This document shows positions 9,145 to 24,100 of a stretch of DNA of 64,000 nucleotides, piece by piece. Every line of letters begins with the position of its first letter. Position 1 is the first letter of the stretch. The DNA is from Cervus elaphus. Lineage: Eukaryota; Chordata; Mammalia; Artiodactyla; Cervidae. Under the pieces are notes generated by a model. The model saw only the letters and a program-made list of their open reading frames with translations, was not told the DNA's origin and made no database searches. The translations under genes were made by a program, and so were the position numbers. The stretch lies in the NCBI RefSeq assembly GCF_910594005.1, contig NC_057847.1, positions 24,339,501 to 24,403,500 on the forward strand, given 5' to 3'.

Positions 9145-12100
9145 GTAAGTTAGTTTTCTTTACAATAGTTCCTAGTCTAATGTAAAAGTGTCCCATAAAG
9201 TTATTTGTAAAGGTCTCCTTTGTGGTGTAGACTTGAGTAGTAGTTTAATATTATCCCTAACTATTTAATTTTTTTTCCTTCTTGTGAATTTGTTTTTTAT
9301 TTGGACTTTAATGGTTATACTTGCTTTATAGGTGTCTCATGTCTCTGTTTAACAGGATTATTTCACCTTGACTTATGAATTATTTTTATTTCTCTCTTTA
9401 TACCTTCATGTGCAAATGGTTATCTTTTTTTGTTTTCATAGTACCTAAATTTAAATCTTACTTGAAAGATAGTTGAAATTATTCTATGCAGTACCTAATG
9501 TTTTTATAGGTTGTATCTTTTTGCTTAAAGCTTATCACAAATATTTACTGAAGTCATACTAGATGTACTTTTAGGAATTACTAGGTTAAACACAATTAAA
9601 AATAGAGTTTTATTTTATTGGCTAAGTCTTTAAATTTAGGGTTATAAAATATATTGGTAAATGCTCTTCTTCAATATAGGAGAAGGTAATGTAGTCTAGG
9701 ACAAACTGCTTTGCCTATTTTTTTTACTCCTTTTTACCATAATAATGGAATCTAGCAGTACTTGATATGCAGTTTAGTTTTTAAACTATTGCTGGAACTG
9801 CTTTGCTTTGGATTGATGTTTTATTGATACTCTCCACCTCCCTCACCCCACCTTTAAAACCTGATAATTGAATTTATCTGTTTTTCCTTTGTCTTTCTTG
9901 TTAGGTTGAACCATATGAAATTACCGGTCTTCAGCAGTTTTGACTACATAAACAGCAATTTCATATGGTTTAATCTAATATTAATAATTCCTGTGGGCAC
10001 TACAATGAATTGGTTATCACTACCCTGTTAGATGGTTGAGTATATTTTTTCAAGTGTTATGTGAGCCATTTTGGCTGATTTTTATTCTAGGTGATATAAA
10101 AAATGTCTCTGAAAAACAAGCTCTGTTGTAACGAAGTATTCTTAGATGCCCTTTAAAAATCTGATCTTCAGAAAAGTACTTTAGGAATTCAGAGTGAAGG
10201 TAGCTAATTGGTTTTTGACCCCCAGCGTCCTAAGTGAACTTTTAGCAATAGTAGATCAGAACAACTTTAGTTTTGAATTTTAAAATAGAATTTATAGTTA
10301 TAATAATTTATTATAATTATTTAGAATTAATAATTTATAATAATTTAATATAATTCTTTTGAATAATCATATCTAAGAAAAGCAAATTATCTCTCAGTAG
10401 TTTCTGAGTATGTTTTATTGGGGTTAAGAAGGGTAAACATTGAGCTACAGAGTTGAAAGTACTTTTGGGCCTAAAAATAAGTTAAATAGGAGCATCTTAT
10501 TTCTTATTTCGTTAGTCTTGTGTAATTTTGTTTATATTTATAATTTTTATTTAAATCTAAATCTCATCTGTAAATAAACAGGAATACATATTGCTTGATA
10601 ATACTGAAAAAACTTAGTTTTGGATTAAAATGTTCTTTTATGATTAAAAAAGTCAAAGTGTTTCCAAGTTAGCAATAACAAGCTATTTCTATTTATATAA
10701 CAGACGAAACCTTCCACTGTAGAGGTTCTGGAAAATATAGATAAGGTATGTTCTTTGGCTCTGGGGTGTTACATAAATATTATTTCAATATATATTACTT
10801 TGGAGACTAGATCTGGTATGGGAATTTAGAGGTGATATACAGTAAGCCTGAGAACTTTCATGTTAATGTCCAAAGTCTTATCAGTGACTTAAGAACTCTA
10901 ATGACTGTTAGAATGAAATTAGATCTACGGCATGGTGTAAATCAATGTTACACCATTATAGATAAGTAGATTATAAAATAGTCTGCAACTATTTATATCA
11001 GTTTGCAAACTTCACAGCTTTTTACAGTTTCTATCATAAAAAATACTTATTCCTTGGGAATATTGAGAATGATGAATAGATTGAGGGAATCTAGTATGGA
11101 TCATTGTTTCAATTTTTATTAATCCTTTTTATAGTCACTTTTTTTTTGGCCTTATACAAGGAGAATTACTACTTGTTTGTTTTAACAAATACTGTTTATT
11201 GATGCCAATTTTATACCTCTGAGCTTTGCTAGTTTGATAGGTTATCAAATATCATTTTTAAATATCTTGCATAAAAAGATGTGTCAAATCATTTTAGGCA
11301 TTTTAATATATTTTAAACTTCATTTTTAATTGTCTTTTCATATTATGTTCTGTTTCAAATATCAGGGTATTATATTTCATTGAATTTTTTTTTTTATTTC
11401 ATTGAATTTTAAGGGTGGTTTCTCTATAACTTCTCTATCATGTTAAATGTTTTTTTTAAACAGTTTATTTTCTTTATGAATTTTTCTCTTCACAGGAAAT
11501 CCAAGCATTGGAAGAATTTAGGGAAAAAAATCAGAGATTACAAAAATTATGGGTTGGAAGATTAATTTTGTACTCTTCAGTCCTCTATCTGTTTACATGT
11601 TTAATTGTATACTTATGGTATCTTCCGGATGAACTTACAGCAAGACTTGCCATGACACTCCCATTTTTTGCTTTTCCGTTAATGTAAGTAAAATATTCTT
11701 TTTGTTGACTTTTCTTCTTTCTGACTAGATAGTTTTAATATAGTCAGTTTCTTTTTATTATGAAATATAGTACTGTGGCAGATTGAATAAATTTCCTTTT
11801 TTTTTGCAGTTTGAAAACTATTTCTTTAAAAAAGTAGAACAGTTGTTCTAAACCTTTATTTACAGTCCAGTATACTTGACGAATATGACCCAGTGACATT
11901 TGTAATAATGGTTCTATGTGGTAAGCTTTTTGTGATTCTCTAATAGATGGTCATGCTCCCTAGGAGTATTGGGCATGGAGTGGGCATTTCTGATTGTGGG
12001 TAATAGTAAGTGAGGGAACGCTTATAAAACAAAAAGAACAATTCCCCCAGTGATTCCGAATGTATTCCATTCTCCCACTATTCCCCTCTTTTTTGTAACT

Positions 12101-15100
12101 GCTATAAAGCAATTGACCCTTATTATAGAAATATTTTGTAATATAGTACTTTACAGGAGGTGTGTCATGATTGAAAATTTTGACAGAAAGTTGAGTGAAA
12201 AATTTGTTAAGTCAGCAAATGTTTATAGGTACCAATTGTGTAGATGTTGGATTATTGTGGTTTATGGTATACAAAAATACTAAACCTTTGTCCATAGATC
12301 TTAGACTGCATACATTAAGTATAATGAGTATTATGAGAGTGTCAAATGGTCTGGGAGCATTTGACAGGGTCCCTAACACAGTCTGGAGTGGAGGTGGGGG
12401 TCAGTCCTTTGTTTTTTACTACTGCTGCCACAAATTTAGTGATTTAAAGTAATACCCATTTATTATATCACAGAAGTAAGTCAGAAGTCCAGGTAGTTTG
12501 GGCTTTTTGCTTAGGGTCTTGTGGGTTTAAATCAGTTATCAGCTGGCCTGGAGTCTCTGGTGGGGAGAATCTGCTTCTAGGCCCAAACGAGGTGTTGGCT
12601 GACTTCTTTTGTCTCTCTCTGATTTCCTATTTTGTCCTTGATTGGGAGAAACTTCTGCATTAAGGGCTTAGCTGATTATATTAGATCCACCAGAATAATC
12701 CAGGTTAATCTTCCTATCTTAAAATCAATTGAGTAATAATTATATCTGCAAAGCCCCTTTATAGCAGTACCTAGATAATTGTTTGTATAACCAGAGAATG
12801 GAAATCTTGGGGAGAGAGAGGGAGGATATCTTTAGAATCCTGCCTACTGCAGCCTTTCGGAGGAAGTGATGTTTGAGTTTGAGATCTGAAGGTTGAATAT
12901 GTGTAGCAAGGGTGGTGTGATATGGGTAGGTAGTGTAGTAGACAGAAGGAACGGCATATGTGAAGACGCCGAGGGAAGATAGAGCATGTAGGTTAAAGAA
13001 CTGAAAGAAAGCTGAATACTGGATTATGGAGAAAAATCTGGTTAGGTGAAGGATATTTCTTGTGGGCCTTATAGTCCATGATAAGGATTTTAGCTTTTAA
13101 TCTAAGAATAGTGGGCAGCCACTGAAGACTTTTAAGAAGTATGACGTGATTGTATTGTTATCTTGAAAATACCACTGAGGCTACAGCATGGAGAGTAAAT
13201 TAGAGGGGGTAAGAGTGGATCTGGAGCAGCAAGGTAAAAGGTTATTGTAGCTGTCCAGGAGAGAAATAACGGTAATTTGCACTTGAATGGTGGTAGCAAC
13301 GTTGGAGAGGAACAGATGGTCTGAATGAAGTGGATGGGTTGAAGAGATTTAGGAGGTAGAATTGAGGTAATATGGAGAGGTTCTTCGTGATTGGTTGGAT
13401 ATGGGGTGAGGGGGAAGAATTGCATCAAGGATAAAATTGAAGTTCGTAGCTTGGGCAATTTGGTTGATGGTAGTGTCATTCATCTGAATAAGCAACAACA
13501 TGAGGGGGAGCAGGTAGGTGACCCACTGAGACCGCAATACTTGTGTTCTATCCAGATAGAGCTGCTGAGTGGGATGGTTGAAATTTGAATAGAAGGTACA
13601 AATTTAGGATTTGGCAGTATGTAAATATTAGTCAAAGCCATCACTTGTTCATTCAGTAAATATTGAGTACCTGCAGTGTATTAGGTTTGGAGCTAGCCCC
13701 CAGAGATAATATCTTTGTCGTCATGGAGCTTGCATTCTTTGGGGGTTGGACAGACAAAAAATGAGAGCCAAGTAAACAAACACAGTTAATTTAGAGAAAG
13801 ATAAATACAATGAGGGAAATAAACAGGTGATGTCATAGAGAGGAGTGGTTCAAAAGGCCTCTTTTGAGGACCTGGTATTTGAGGTGAGAACTAAAGTATG
13901 AGACAGAACCAGTATGGAAAGAGTTGGAATATATGGAAGATTATTTATATATACAATGTAGAATAGCACGTATACCTACAGAGAGATATAGGAAAGGATT
14001 ATCCTCAAATTAATTATCCTCAAAATTATCCTCAAAATAATGTAATTTTCTCTAGGCTTTGGAATTTTAAGTAATCATTTCTTTCCATTTGCTTTTTTGG
14101 TGTTATTTGAATTTTTAATATCAATGTATTCTTCAAATTAACAAAATTCCAAGAAGATCTTTCCAAAAGAAAATGCAAAGGCTGTGAAGTATGAGAGTGT
14201 TACTTAGGCAAGGGTCAAAAACATAGGTATATCTGGAATGTGTGAGGAGAGGGTGAGCAATGGAGAGGAAGAGCAATACAAGGTAAGCTTGCACAATCTA
14301 GATCATGGAGATCACAGAGAGGAGTCTGAATTTCATTTTGGGTGAAATGGTAAATGTGTAAAGGTTTAGGAGAAGATGGCATGATGATATCTAAGTTAAG
14401 ATCATATGCGCTGTCTTAGGGAGATGGAGTAAGAGGAGGACAAAAGTAGAAGCCAGGAGATCAGCTCAGAGGCTGTTATAGAAGTTTAATTTAAAAATGA
14501 ATTGGATTGGACTTCCCAGTGACAGTAGAGATGAACAAATGATTTGGAAATATTTTGGAAGTAAAACTGAGACAACTTGATGGGAAGAAATGGAAGGTAA
14601 GGGAAAAGGAGGAATCAGGGTGATAAGTTTTTTGCTTTGACATTGGTGGGTAGGATCTTTTCCTTTGGGACTTCTATAGTAAACATTTTTTGTTTAGTCT
14701 TTAGGAACTCCTGGAGCTGATACAATTTTAACTTTGTGTGTAGGTTAAAGAGCCAAAAATCAAGTGCATGCATATTACAAAATAACTGTTTCTGCCACTT
14801 AAAAGTTTTTTCTTCTCTTTTGAAATCTGTTGGAATGCTTCTTAACCCCACATGTAGTCACAGATTTCATAATGCTGAGCTGCTTTCCCTTGTTTCCTTC
14901 CTATTTTTTTTTCCTTTAAATGAAGAGAGAAAAATTCAGAAAGCGAGTAAGTGGGAATATTATTTAAGTGTCTTTACATACTTAAACTTCACTTGACATC
15001 CATTTCCGTATAAAAATTAATTTTCTGATTATAAAAGATTTTTTATCTAGTTGTAAAAGAACACCTGTCAGGAAACGCTACTGTGTTAATTCCAGTGCCT

Positions 15101-18100
15101 ATCCACAGATTGTCATCAGCTATTTTGACTCAAGAAGACTTTTTTTCCCCCAAATAAATCATACACTGTTTTTAAAAGTAAAAAATACTTAGTTTCTTTA
15201 AAAATGTTTGTTATTTCTTCCGTTTGATCTTTCTACTCTTTTGAGTATGAAACTTTGTTATCCTTACTGTGTCCTTCTGCTTGTTCTGCATCAGCTACAT
15301 CTAGTATTTCTCGGCATGTTACACTTCAGAGCTGTTTCTCGGCCTCTCATTCACATCTGTGACCTGATTCTCTGCTGCAGCTTCTATTTCAATGTGCTCG
15401 TCACTTTTGGGAGCATAGCCCAGTTATCCAACAAAGAATAGAATTGTCCTTCTGATTGATGACAGTCAAAAGCGTGAAATAAAATATAGCAACCTGAGAG
15501 GGAATGTGGTAAATAGAAAGAAGACTCACCACAGGACATTTTCTTTTGCGTGTAATGTGAGCTGTTGCCCAAGCTTACCCCTGGGCTGTTTTTCATTGGA
15601 AACTTTTTTTTTTTTTGAGGTTTTTTTTCCCTTTGGAAACTTTTTTTTTTTTTGAGGTCTTAGCCAGGTTTTGCTTAAAGAAATGGAGGCAGAAGAAGCA
15701 ATAAAATACTTTGCTTCACTCTCATCACTGTCTACATTGTTAAAGTTTAGACATCTACCTCATAACTACAAGAAGTGACTGCTGTCTCTGCATTCCAAGT
15801 TTCCCAAATGCTTTTACTGGCAGAGAAGTTATAGATTTAGGACTGAGCATATATTGCCTAATCATAACTATTCCAAAATTATCTTTTATGATAGAATATC
15901 AGTACTCAAGATTTTATTATGTCTTCTTTTTAGGATGTAATATGGAGGAACTTGGTGAGATTCCAATCTATTGTTTTTCTGTTTTTCAGATTTGATAATA
16001 TATTTATATTTTTCTGATCTCTCCAACTGTTACTAAAACTGAAATTATGGTGAACTGATTTCATAGGAATTATTAAGACTGCATGCTCCATAGTGAGGGA
16101 AGTTCTGGGTTACAATTAAATTTTTATATTTCTGCATTATGCTGGCTGATAAATGCATTACTTTGGGAGCTGGCTCATTTTTTGGGTGAACAACCATAAA
16201 GTTCATCTCTATCCTTAACTAACTCTTGGAGCAATCTTATAAACTTTTATTTCTGGATACCTTATTCTTACAAGTTATACGTTTCTAGAAATTCCATTCA
16301 AAGATCATTTCAGAGACCAATTAGCATAAAATATTGACTTCCCCATAGGATTTAACCATGTTTTCTTACCTTGTATGTGTGTTTTCCTCTTAAAATGAGT
16401 TTATGAGGGGGAGAATTTAAGCAAAGTAACTGAGGCAGGTGGTTTTGTTCTGTTTCATATGTTTTCTTACTTTTCTGCTTGAAAGCTGTTTGAGGATAGA
16501 GCTTTGATCTTATATTGATACAATTTTTATGCCTCTTTCCCACTTTCTCTTCTCCCAACCAGCTTGTGATATGTATTTCCTCAATCCCTCTAGATAGCTA
16601 ATGGACATAATTTGTAGCCTTTTGAGGAAAGTTAAAAGTTTGTTTCATGGACTCTAATAATAAAGTATCAAGTATAATAAAGTATCTCTCATCAACTATA
16701 GTTGTAAAGAAGAAGGTATCTGAACATCTCTTGATATTTACTCAAGGAGACTACTTAGTTTTTGTAGGTAAGAAAATAGTTTTGCAAGCATCCCTTTTAT
16801 AATATTGATAGCTATTAAAACATAGATATTCACTTGATATAAATTTGTATTTAAAGAATTATGTACTGAGACATAATTGAGACAAATCCTGTTCTTGGAT
16901 AGGGAGATTCAGTATTGTAATGAGATTGGTTCTCCCTAAATTAATCTAAAAATGTGTAATCACAATAAAAATACTAATGATACTTTAAAAATCTTGGTAC
17001 ACTTATTCCATAATTTTTAATGGAAAAATAAGCACATAAGAATGTCTTGGAAAATCTAGAAAAGGAGTAGAGGTCTACCAGGCTTCAGATGCATTATAAA
17101 ATTTCATTAAGTAAAAGTTTGGTCTAAATAGAGACACAGACCAAAGGAAGAGAGACACAAGAATCCAGAAATAAATCTCCAAAGGAATTTTTATTGCATA
17201 TGGATTTTATACATGATAAAGATAACATTTGAACTCATTGGGGGAAAATGGTGTTGAGTTATATCTCCCTTTCCATTATAAAATAAAATTAAAAAAATAA
17301 AGCTTGTATATATATGGAATTTAGAAAGATGGTAACAATGACCCTATATATGAGACAGCAAAAGAGACACAGATAAAAAGAACAGCCTTTGGACTCTGTG
17401 GGAGAAGTCGAGGGTGGGATGATTTGAAAGAATAGCATTGAAACATGTATATTACCATGTGTGAAATAGATGACCTGTCCAAGTTCGGTGTATGAAACAG
17501 GGCACTCAAAGCTGGGCACTGGGACAACCCAGAGGGATGGGATGGGGAGGGAGGGGGGAAGGGAGTTTGGGACTGGGGGACACATGTACACCCATGGCTG
17601 ATTCATGTCAATGTATGGCAAAAACCACCTCAATATTGTAATTAGTCTCCAATTAAATTGATTAATTAAAAAATAATTCTACTCAACATTGTGTAATAAA
17701 AATTATTTTCTTAAAAAAATAAAGCTTGTTCATTATACCAAAATAAATTATTTTCATTTGTCTGAATGTGAAAATAATTTTTGCTAAAGCCTTTGATGAT
17801 TAAATAAACTGACAAAATAGTCAGTTGAGTTCAGTTCAGTCGCTCAGTCGTGTCCAACTCTTTGCGACCCCATGAGTCACAGCACGCCAGGCCTCCCTGT
17901 CCATCACCAACTCCCGGAGTTTACCCAAACTCATGCCTATCGAGTCGGTGATGCCATCCAGCCATCTCATCCTCTGTTGTCCCCTTCTCCTCCTGCCCCC
18001 AATCCCTCCCAGCATCAGGGTCTTTTCCAGTGAGTTAACTCTTCGCATGAGGTGGCCAAAATATTGGAGTTTCAACTTCAGCATCAGTCCTTCCAATGAA

Positions 18101-21100
18101 CACCCAGGACTGATCTCCTTTAGGATGGACTGGCTGGATCTCCTTGCAGTCCAAGGGACTCTCAAGAGTCTTCTCCAACACCACAGTTCAAAAGCATCAA
18201 TTTTTTGGTGCTCAGCTTTCTGCACAGTCCAACTCTCACATTCATACATGACCACTGGAAAAACTATAGCCTTGATTAGTTATATATACCGAGACCTGTA
18301 TTTTTTCACTTTTAGCTTTATGTATTGCTAAGTCTCATCTTAAAACGTTTCAATAAATTGGATGGGTTTTATGTAGTTGTTAGAAAGCACTTAAATTTGG
18401 CAGAAAGGTCCAAATAAGTAAAAACTCCTTTGTATATGATGATTGCTGAAAAATCATCAGAGATTATGGAATGTTAATCCTTCAGTAAAAATGAGGAAGG
18501 TTTATGTTGCTAAGTTTTAGACATTCTGATGCATTTAACTTTTATCATTTTTAACTTTAATACAATAAAAACACTTAATATGAAGGATTTAAAATGTTTA
18601 CTGAATCTAGGATATAATTCTGTTTTATTGAAACTCCAATTTTTCATGTTAGAGCACCTTTATAAATTTACAGTGCAAGTCACTGATAATATTCAACAGA
18701 AAATCATGCTGACTGACTTTTCAAATAACATCAAGTTCATTCAGAAAGGAATAACAGAAATAATTTAATGAATGTGAGTTAAGGGTTTTTAGTATGTCTT
18801 AGTATTACTATCTTGGAACTGATTGTATATATGAACTTAACTGATTTTCTATACTAATTTTGTATTGAACCATAATAATTGTCTTATTGTTTCTTTTTAA
18901 AATTTTACTTTTTGACCCTTTTAATTTTGTATTAGAGTGTAGCTGACTAACAATATAGTGATAGTTTCAGGTGAACAGTTTCTAATAAGTATTTTAGTTG
19001 ATTCTCTGAGAGTTTACAAGTATGCAATCTTATTATTTGTACATAGCAATAATTTTACCACCTCCTTTTAGATTTTTTGGCTCTTTTCAGATCTTTTTTC
19101 CCCTCTTTGCTAATTGTGTTGGCTAATACTTGCAGGACAGTGTTAACTTACAGAGAAAATAATTGTCATCCTTGACTTGTTCTTTGGGAATGTTTCTAAT
19201 TTCCCCATTGGGCATTATTCTGACTTTTGGTTTGAGACATATATTTTATGTTAAAGAATTTTCTAGCTTTCTGTATTTCATTTAGCTTTTTTTAAGAAAC
19301 ATAATTGAATTTTGTTAAATGCTGTTTCATCATCTATGGAGATAGCCAGATAATTTTTCATCTTACACCTCTATATATGATAGATTATATTAAATACTGA
19401 ATTCAAATGCTAAAATCTAGGTTTCTAGGAAAATTTCTACTTTCTTAGTTGCAGTCATTTTATGAAAAATTAGAAAGCTTTTCTTTCTTTTTAAATGGTC
19501 TGTAACAGTTTAAATAGTATTGGCATTATCTGTCCTTTATAGATTTAGTAGTATTCCATTTGAAATCTTTTTGGCTTAGTGTTTTTTAATAGTGGCGAGC
19601 TCTTAAGAACTTTTTAAAATTCAATAGTAGTTAATTTTTTAGGCTTTCTTTCTCTCCCAAGTTTAGTTTTGTTAATCATTCTGCAGTTTTAAAATATATT
19701 TGCAGTGTTGTAATAGTAGTAATCACTGGCTCTAGTTGATTTTTAAAATCTTCCTTGTAGCTATGATTGTTGCTTCCTTATTGTTTCTTATTTTGTATAT
19801 TTATAATTCTTTTTTGATTGGATTGTTTTTATTAGCTATTTTATTCCAAACAACCAGCTTAAAAAATGACTTCTTTTTATTAATTATTTTTTCACACTTA
19901 GATTTACTTTATTCTTGTAACTCAAAATTGATGCTTTAATATATTTATTTTCATTCTTACTTCTTAAAACAATACACAGTGCATATATTTGAGGCCATGG
20001 TATTTTCTGACTTTTAGTTTTATCCCACAGGACTTAATATGTAGTGATGTATATTTACTTTGGTTATTTTAAGACATCATTGCATTTTTTTTTAGTTTTT
20101 TCTTTTTTAAGTTTTTGTAATTTAAGAGTTATTTCTAGATGGCAGGGTGTGTTTGTATGTTTGGTTTTTTGGCTTTGTTATTATTTCTGTTTTTTTTCCA
20201 CAATAATAAAAGATATTTATCAGTTTTCACAATCAATAGACAAAAAAATAAAAGATAGTCACAGTTGCAAGCCATAATAGGAACATGATTAATCTAACAG
20301 TATAAAATAATTGCAAACAATTTGGAAGATCAAGCAGTGATGTAAGTGAAAGTGTATACATGCACATGTTTTCATCCACCCAGCCAGTCTGTGTCTTTTG
20401 GTTGATAACGTTTAATCCATTTACATTTAAGGTAATTATTGATCTGTATGATCCTGTTACCATTTTCTTAATTGTTTTGGATTTATTTTCTGTAGGTCTT
20501 TTCCTTCTCTTGTGTTTCCTGCCTGGAGAAGTTCCTTTAGCATTTGTTGTAAAGCTGGTTTGGTGGTGCTGAAATCTCATAACTTTTTTGGAATTGGCTT
20601 TTTAAACTCAGCATATTCTTGATATCCACCCAAAATGTTATATTCTTGTGATCCATTCAAAATGTTAAGTATAACAGTAATGCCTTTTTATTGCTGAGTA
20701 GCCTTTCATGGCACTAATGTAGCACAGTTTGTTAGTCATATACTTGTTGAAGGACAGTTGGATGTTTTCTAGTTTTTGGCTCTTACAAATGAGGCTTCCA
20801 TGAATATATGTGTACAGGTTTTTTCTGAATGTAAGTTTTCATTTCTCTGGTGTATATGCCTGAGTGTAATGTCAGAGGCACATGTAAATACATGTTTACT
20901 TTTATAAGAAATTGCTGAACTTTTTTTTCAGAGTGTGTGTGTGTGTATTCAGTCGCTCAGTTGTGTCCGACTCTTTACAATTCCATGGACTGTAGCCCGC
21001 TGGGTTCCTCTGTCCATGGAATTCTTCAGGCAAGGATGCTGAAGTGAGTTGCCATTCCCTTCTCTAGGGTATCTTCCCAACCCAGGGACTGAATCTGGGT

Positions 21101-24100
21101 CTCCTGCATTGCAGGCAGATTCTTTTCCATCTGAGCCAACAGGTTTTTTTTTTTTTTTTCCAGAGTGGAGGTACCTTTTTACACTTCCACTATAATGTTT
21201 AAGTGATCTAGTTTCTCTGCATCCTTGCCAGCATTTGGTATTATCACTATTTTCTAATTTGATCATTCTGATAGGTGTGTATTGATAGATCACTGTGGTT
21301 TTAACTTACATTTCCCTGATGGCTGTGATGTTGAACATCTTTTCATGTGTTTATTTTCGATTTGTATTATCTTCTCAGTGAAATGTCTATTCATGTCTGC
21401 TGTCTGATTTTCTAATTGAATTATTAGTCTTTTTGCTGTTGAGTTTTGAAAGTTCTTTATATATTTTAGATAGAAGTTTTTTGTTGGATATATGGTTTGT
21501 AAATACTTTTTTCCAGTCTGTAGTTTGTCTTTTCATCCTTATAAAGGATTTTTCACAGAGCCAAGTGTGTTATTTACAATTTTCCTTTTATGGATTGTGC
21601 TTTTGTTATCAAGAACCCCTCTGTAACAGGCTCACAGACTTAGGCAATGAGCTTATGTTTGACAGGGGGAAGGATGGGGAGGGATACCTAGGGAGTTTGG
21701 GATGGACATGTACACATTGCTATATTTAAAATGGATAACCAACAAGGACCTACTGTATAGCACGTAGAACTCTGCTCAATGTTACGTGGCAGCCTGGATG
21801 GGAAGGGTGGATTTGGGGGAGAGTGGATATGTGTATGTGTGTGGTGGAGTCCTTTCACAGTTCACCTGAATGTATCACAACACTGTTAATGGCTATACCT
21901 CAATGCAAAATAAAAAGTTTAAAAAAAAACCTCCCCTGTAGCTGTAGGTCTTGAAGATTTTCTTCTTTATTTGCTGTACTTTTTTCCTTCTAACATTTTA
22001 CATTTGAGTTCATAACCCATTTTGAGCCTGTTTTTAAATATAAGATGTGAGGTTACATTGAGATCCTGTCTGTCGCTTTCTTTCTTTGCCTGTGGATGCC
22101 CATTGCTTCAGCTGTATTTGTTGGAAAGAAGCTTCATCCTTTTTAATGCTATAAAATGACCTTTTTCTAGTTTAAAGCTTTGTTTGGTTGGGGGAGGTAG
22201 TCTTGAATTTAATTTTGTATCATATTATGATCAAACCTTATTTTGTGTGTATTTGCCTACTATATTTTTTGTCCATTGTTTTATTTTCAACCTTCAAAAA
22301 ACTTAGTTTTAGGTGTCAGTTTACGTTATAGGGTTGTTTTTTATTTTATGATATAGCCTGAAAGTCGTTTTCTTTCGCTCTGGTGAGCTTAGCTCATTTA
22401 CATTCATTTAAATGAAAGATGTTGGTCTAAGTTTTGAAACATAATTTTCTATTTTGATTTTGGTTTTTATAACTTAGAAACAAAATATCTAGGTATGTGG
22501 TATGTTTACCTTTCGTCCAGTTATTTGTAAGAGGTTTATGTGAGAGTATGGGAGAAGGCGATGGCACCCCACTCCAGTCCCCTTGCCTGGAAAATCCCAC
22601 GGACGGAGGAGCCTGGTAGGCTGCAGTCCATGGGGTTGCGAAGAGTCAGACACGACTGAGCAACTTCACTTTCACTTTTTACTTTTATGCATTGGAGAAG
22701 GAAATGGCAACCCACTGCAGTTTTCTTGCCTGGAGAATCCCAGGGATGGGGTCGCACAGAGTCAGACACGACTGAAGTGACTTAGCAGCAGCAGTAGCAG
22801 TATGTGAGAGTATAGAGGCAAATCTTCCTACATTTTAGGCTATCTGTAATTTTCCTTATGATCCAGGGTTTAGTATGTTAGTTTATTCAGCTTTTATTTG
22901 TCTCTGGCTAATAAGGTTAGGCAACTGTATATAAAATTTTTCATAATACAAAACTCTGCCCTGCTGCCATAGAAACAGAGTATTCTTTGTATATAGGGCA
23001 TTTATGAGTGATTTCTCTTTAAGCCCTGATTTTTCTGTTTCATTGTTGGAACCAAACTGGGGAATTTCTGCCTGCAGCATGTGTATCTTGTTCTCACTGT
23101 AATAAACAGGAGTTCTAACCTTTACACTTTGAGAAGTTTATCTTCCTGTCTTTTAGTGAGATAAGCAGTTTTCCTTCTCTGCTTTTATTCTTTTGAGCCC
23201 CTGCATGATCTCTATTGTTTTGGGGAACTCTTTCACGTATTTTGAGAGATGAGTTTTAGCTTATCTTAATTTTATCAGAAAATGAATTTGTGTTTTTGTT
23301 TTTGTTTCCCTGCTGTTGTGGATGATTTCCAAGAAGAGAAGGGGGAAATGGAGACTATGCCACTATTCTACAAGTAGGAGTCGGTAGAAATATCCTTAAT
23401 ATCTTGACAAACATGTTACTGTATTGTCATAAATTATGTTTAATTATTGGGAGAACAACATCTTTGTTGGGATAACTAGAACACATATTCCTGAAGTACT
23501 TTAGTTCTTTTCCTAAATTTTATTTTAAAGAATTATCTATTTAAAAGAATTTCATTTAACTCCTTAAAAAATAGCTAACTCTATTACAGTCTGTCTTTTT
23601 AAGTCTTGAAGACTTGACACTTAAAAATGTGTATTGTTTGACAGCTCCTTTTCTCCACCAGTTGTTCTGATAAAAACCAAAAGAAGAATTTGTTGTTCAG
23701 AAAGGGGTATTAGTAAGTTTTATTGTGAAATAAGGGACTGTATTTTCATTCTTATAACTTTTACACTTTGAAAATTACATATACTTTAACAAATATCTAC
23801 CATTTAAGAAAATTAATAGGTTTCCTACAGAGTTTTAGTCTTTATCTCTGCAGTTCCTTCTCTTGTTTTCTCCTTATATTTTTGTTTTCACCCCCAAATC
23901 ATCTGTCAGTTTGCCACTGTTTCAGTGGGTTTCCAGCGGGGAAATACTGTGGGACTTTTCTACTTTGTAGAATATTTGAGGGTTGTCAGTTGTGTGTTTA
24001 ACCTTTTTTTTCATCTCCCTTCCCTTGATAAAGAAGGCCGATGTCCTTTTTTTTCAGTATGAGGGTAGTTGTCCAAGAACCATGTAGGAATCTGCTGCTG

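Larger units (their letters stand above)
20590..22530 (-). repeat. L1 LINE, second older copy, interrupted twice
   Basis: Typical reverse L1 3' text (TTTCTCTGGTGTATATGCC, TCTGCATCCTTGCCAGCATT, CATTTCCCTGATGGCTGTGA) continues to about 22170 and more weakly to 22530. It is split by a Bov-tA (20936-21160) and by an opposite-strand young L1 3' end (21627-21929). Confidence 0.75.

Noticed and set aside
12050..12452. Overlapping 77- and 85-codon ORFs in intron 4
   Set aside because: No coding signature, no homology recognised, and partial overlap with an old repeat.
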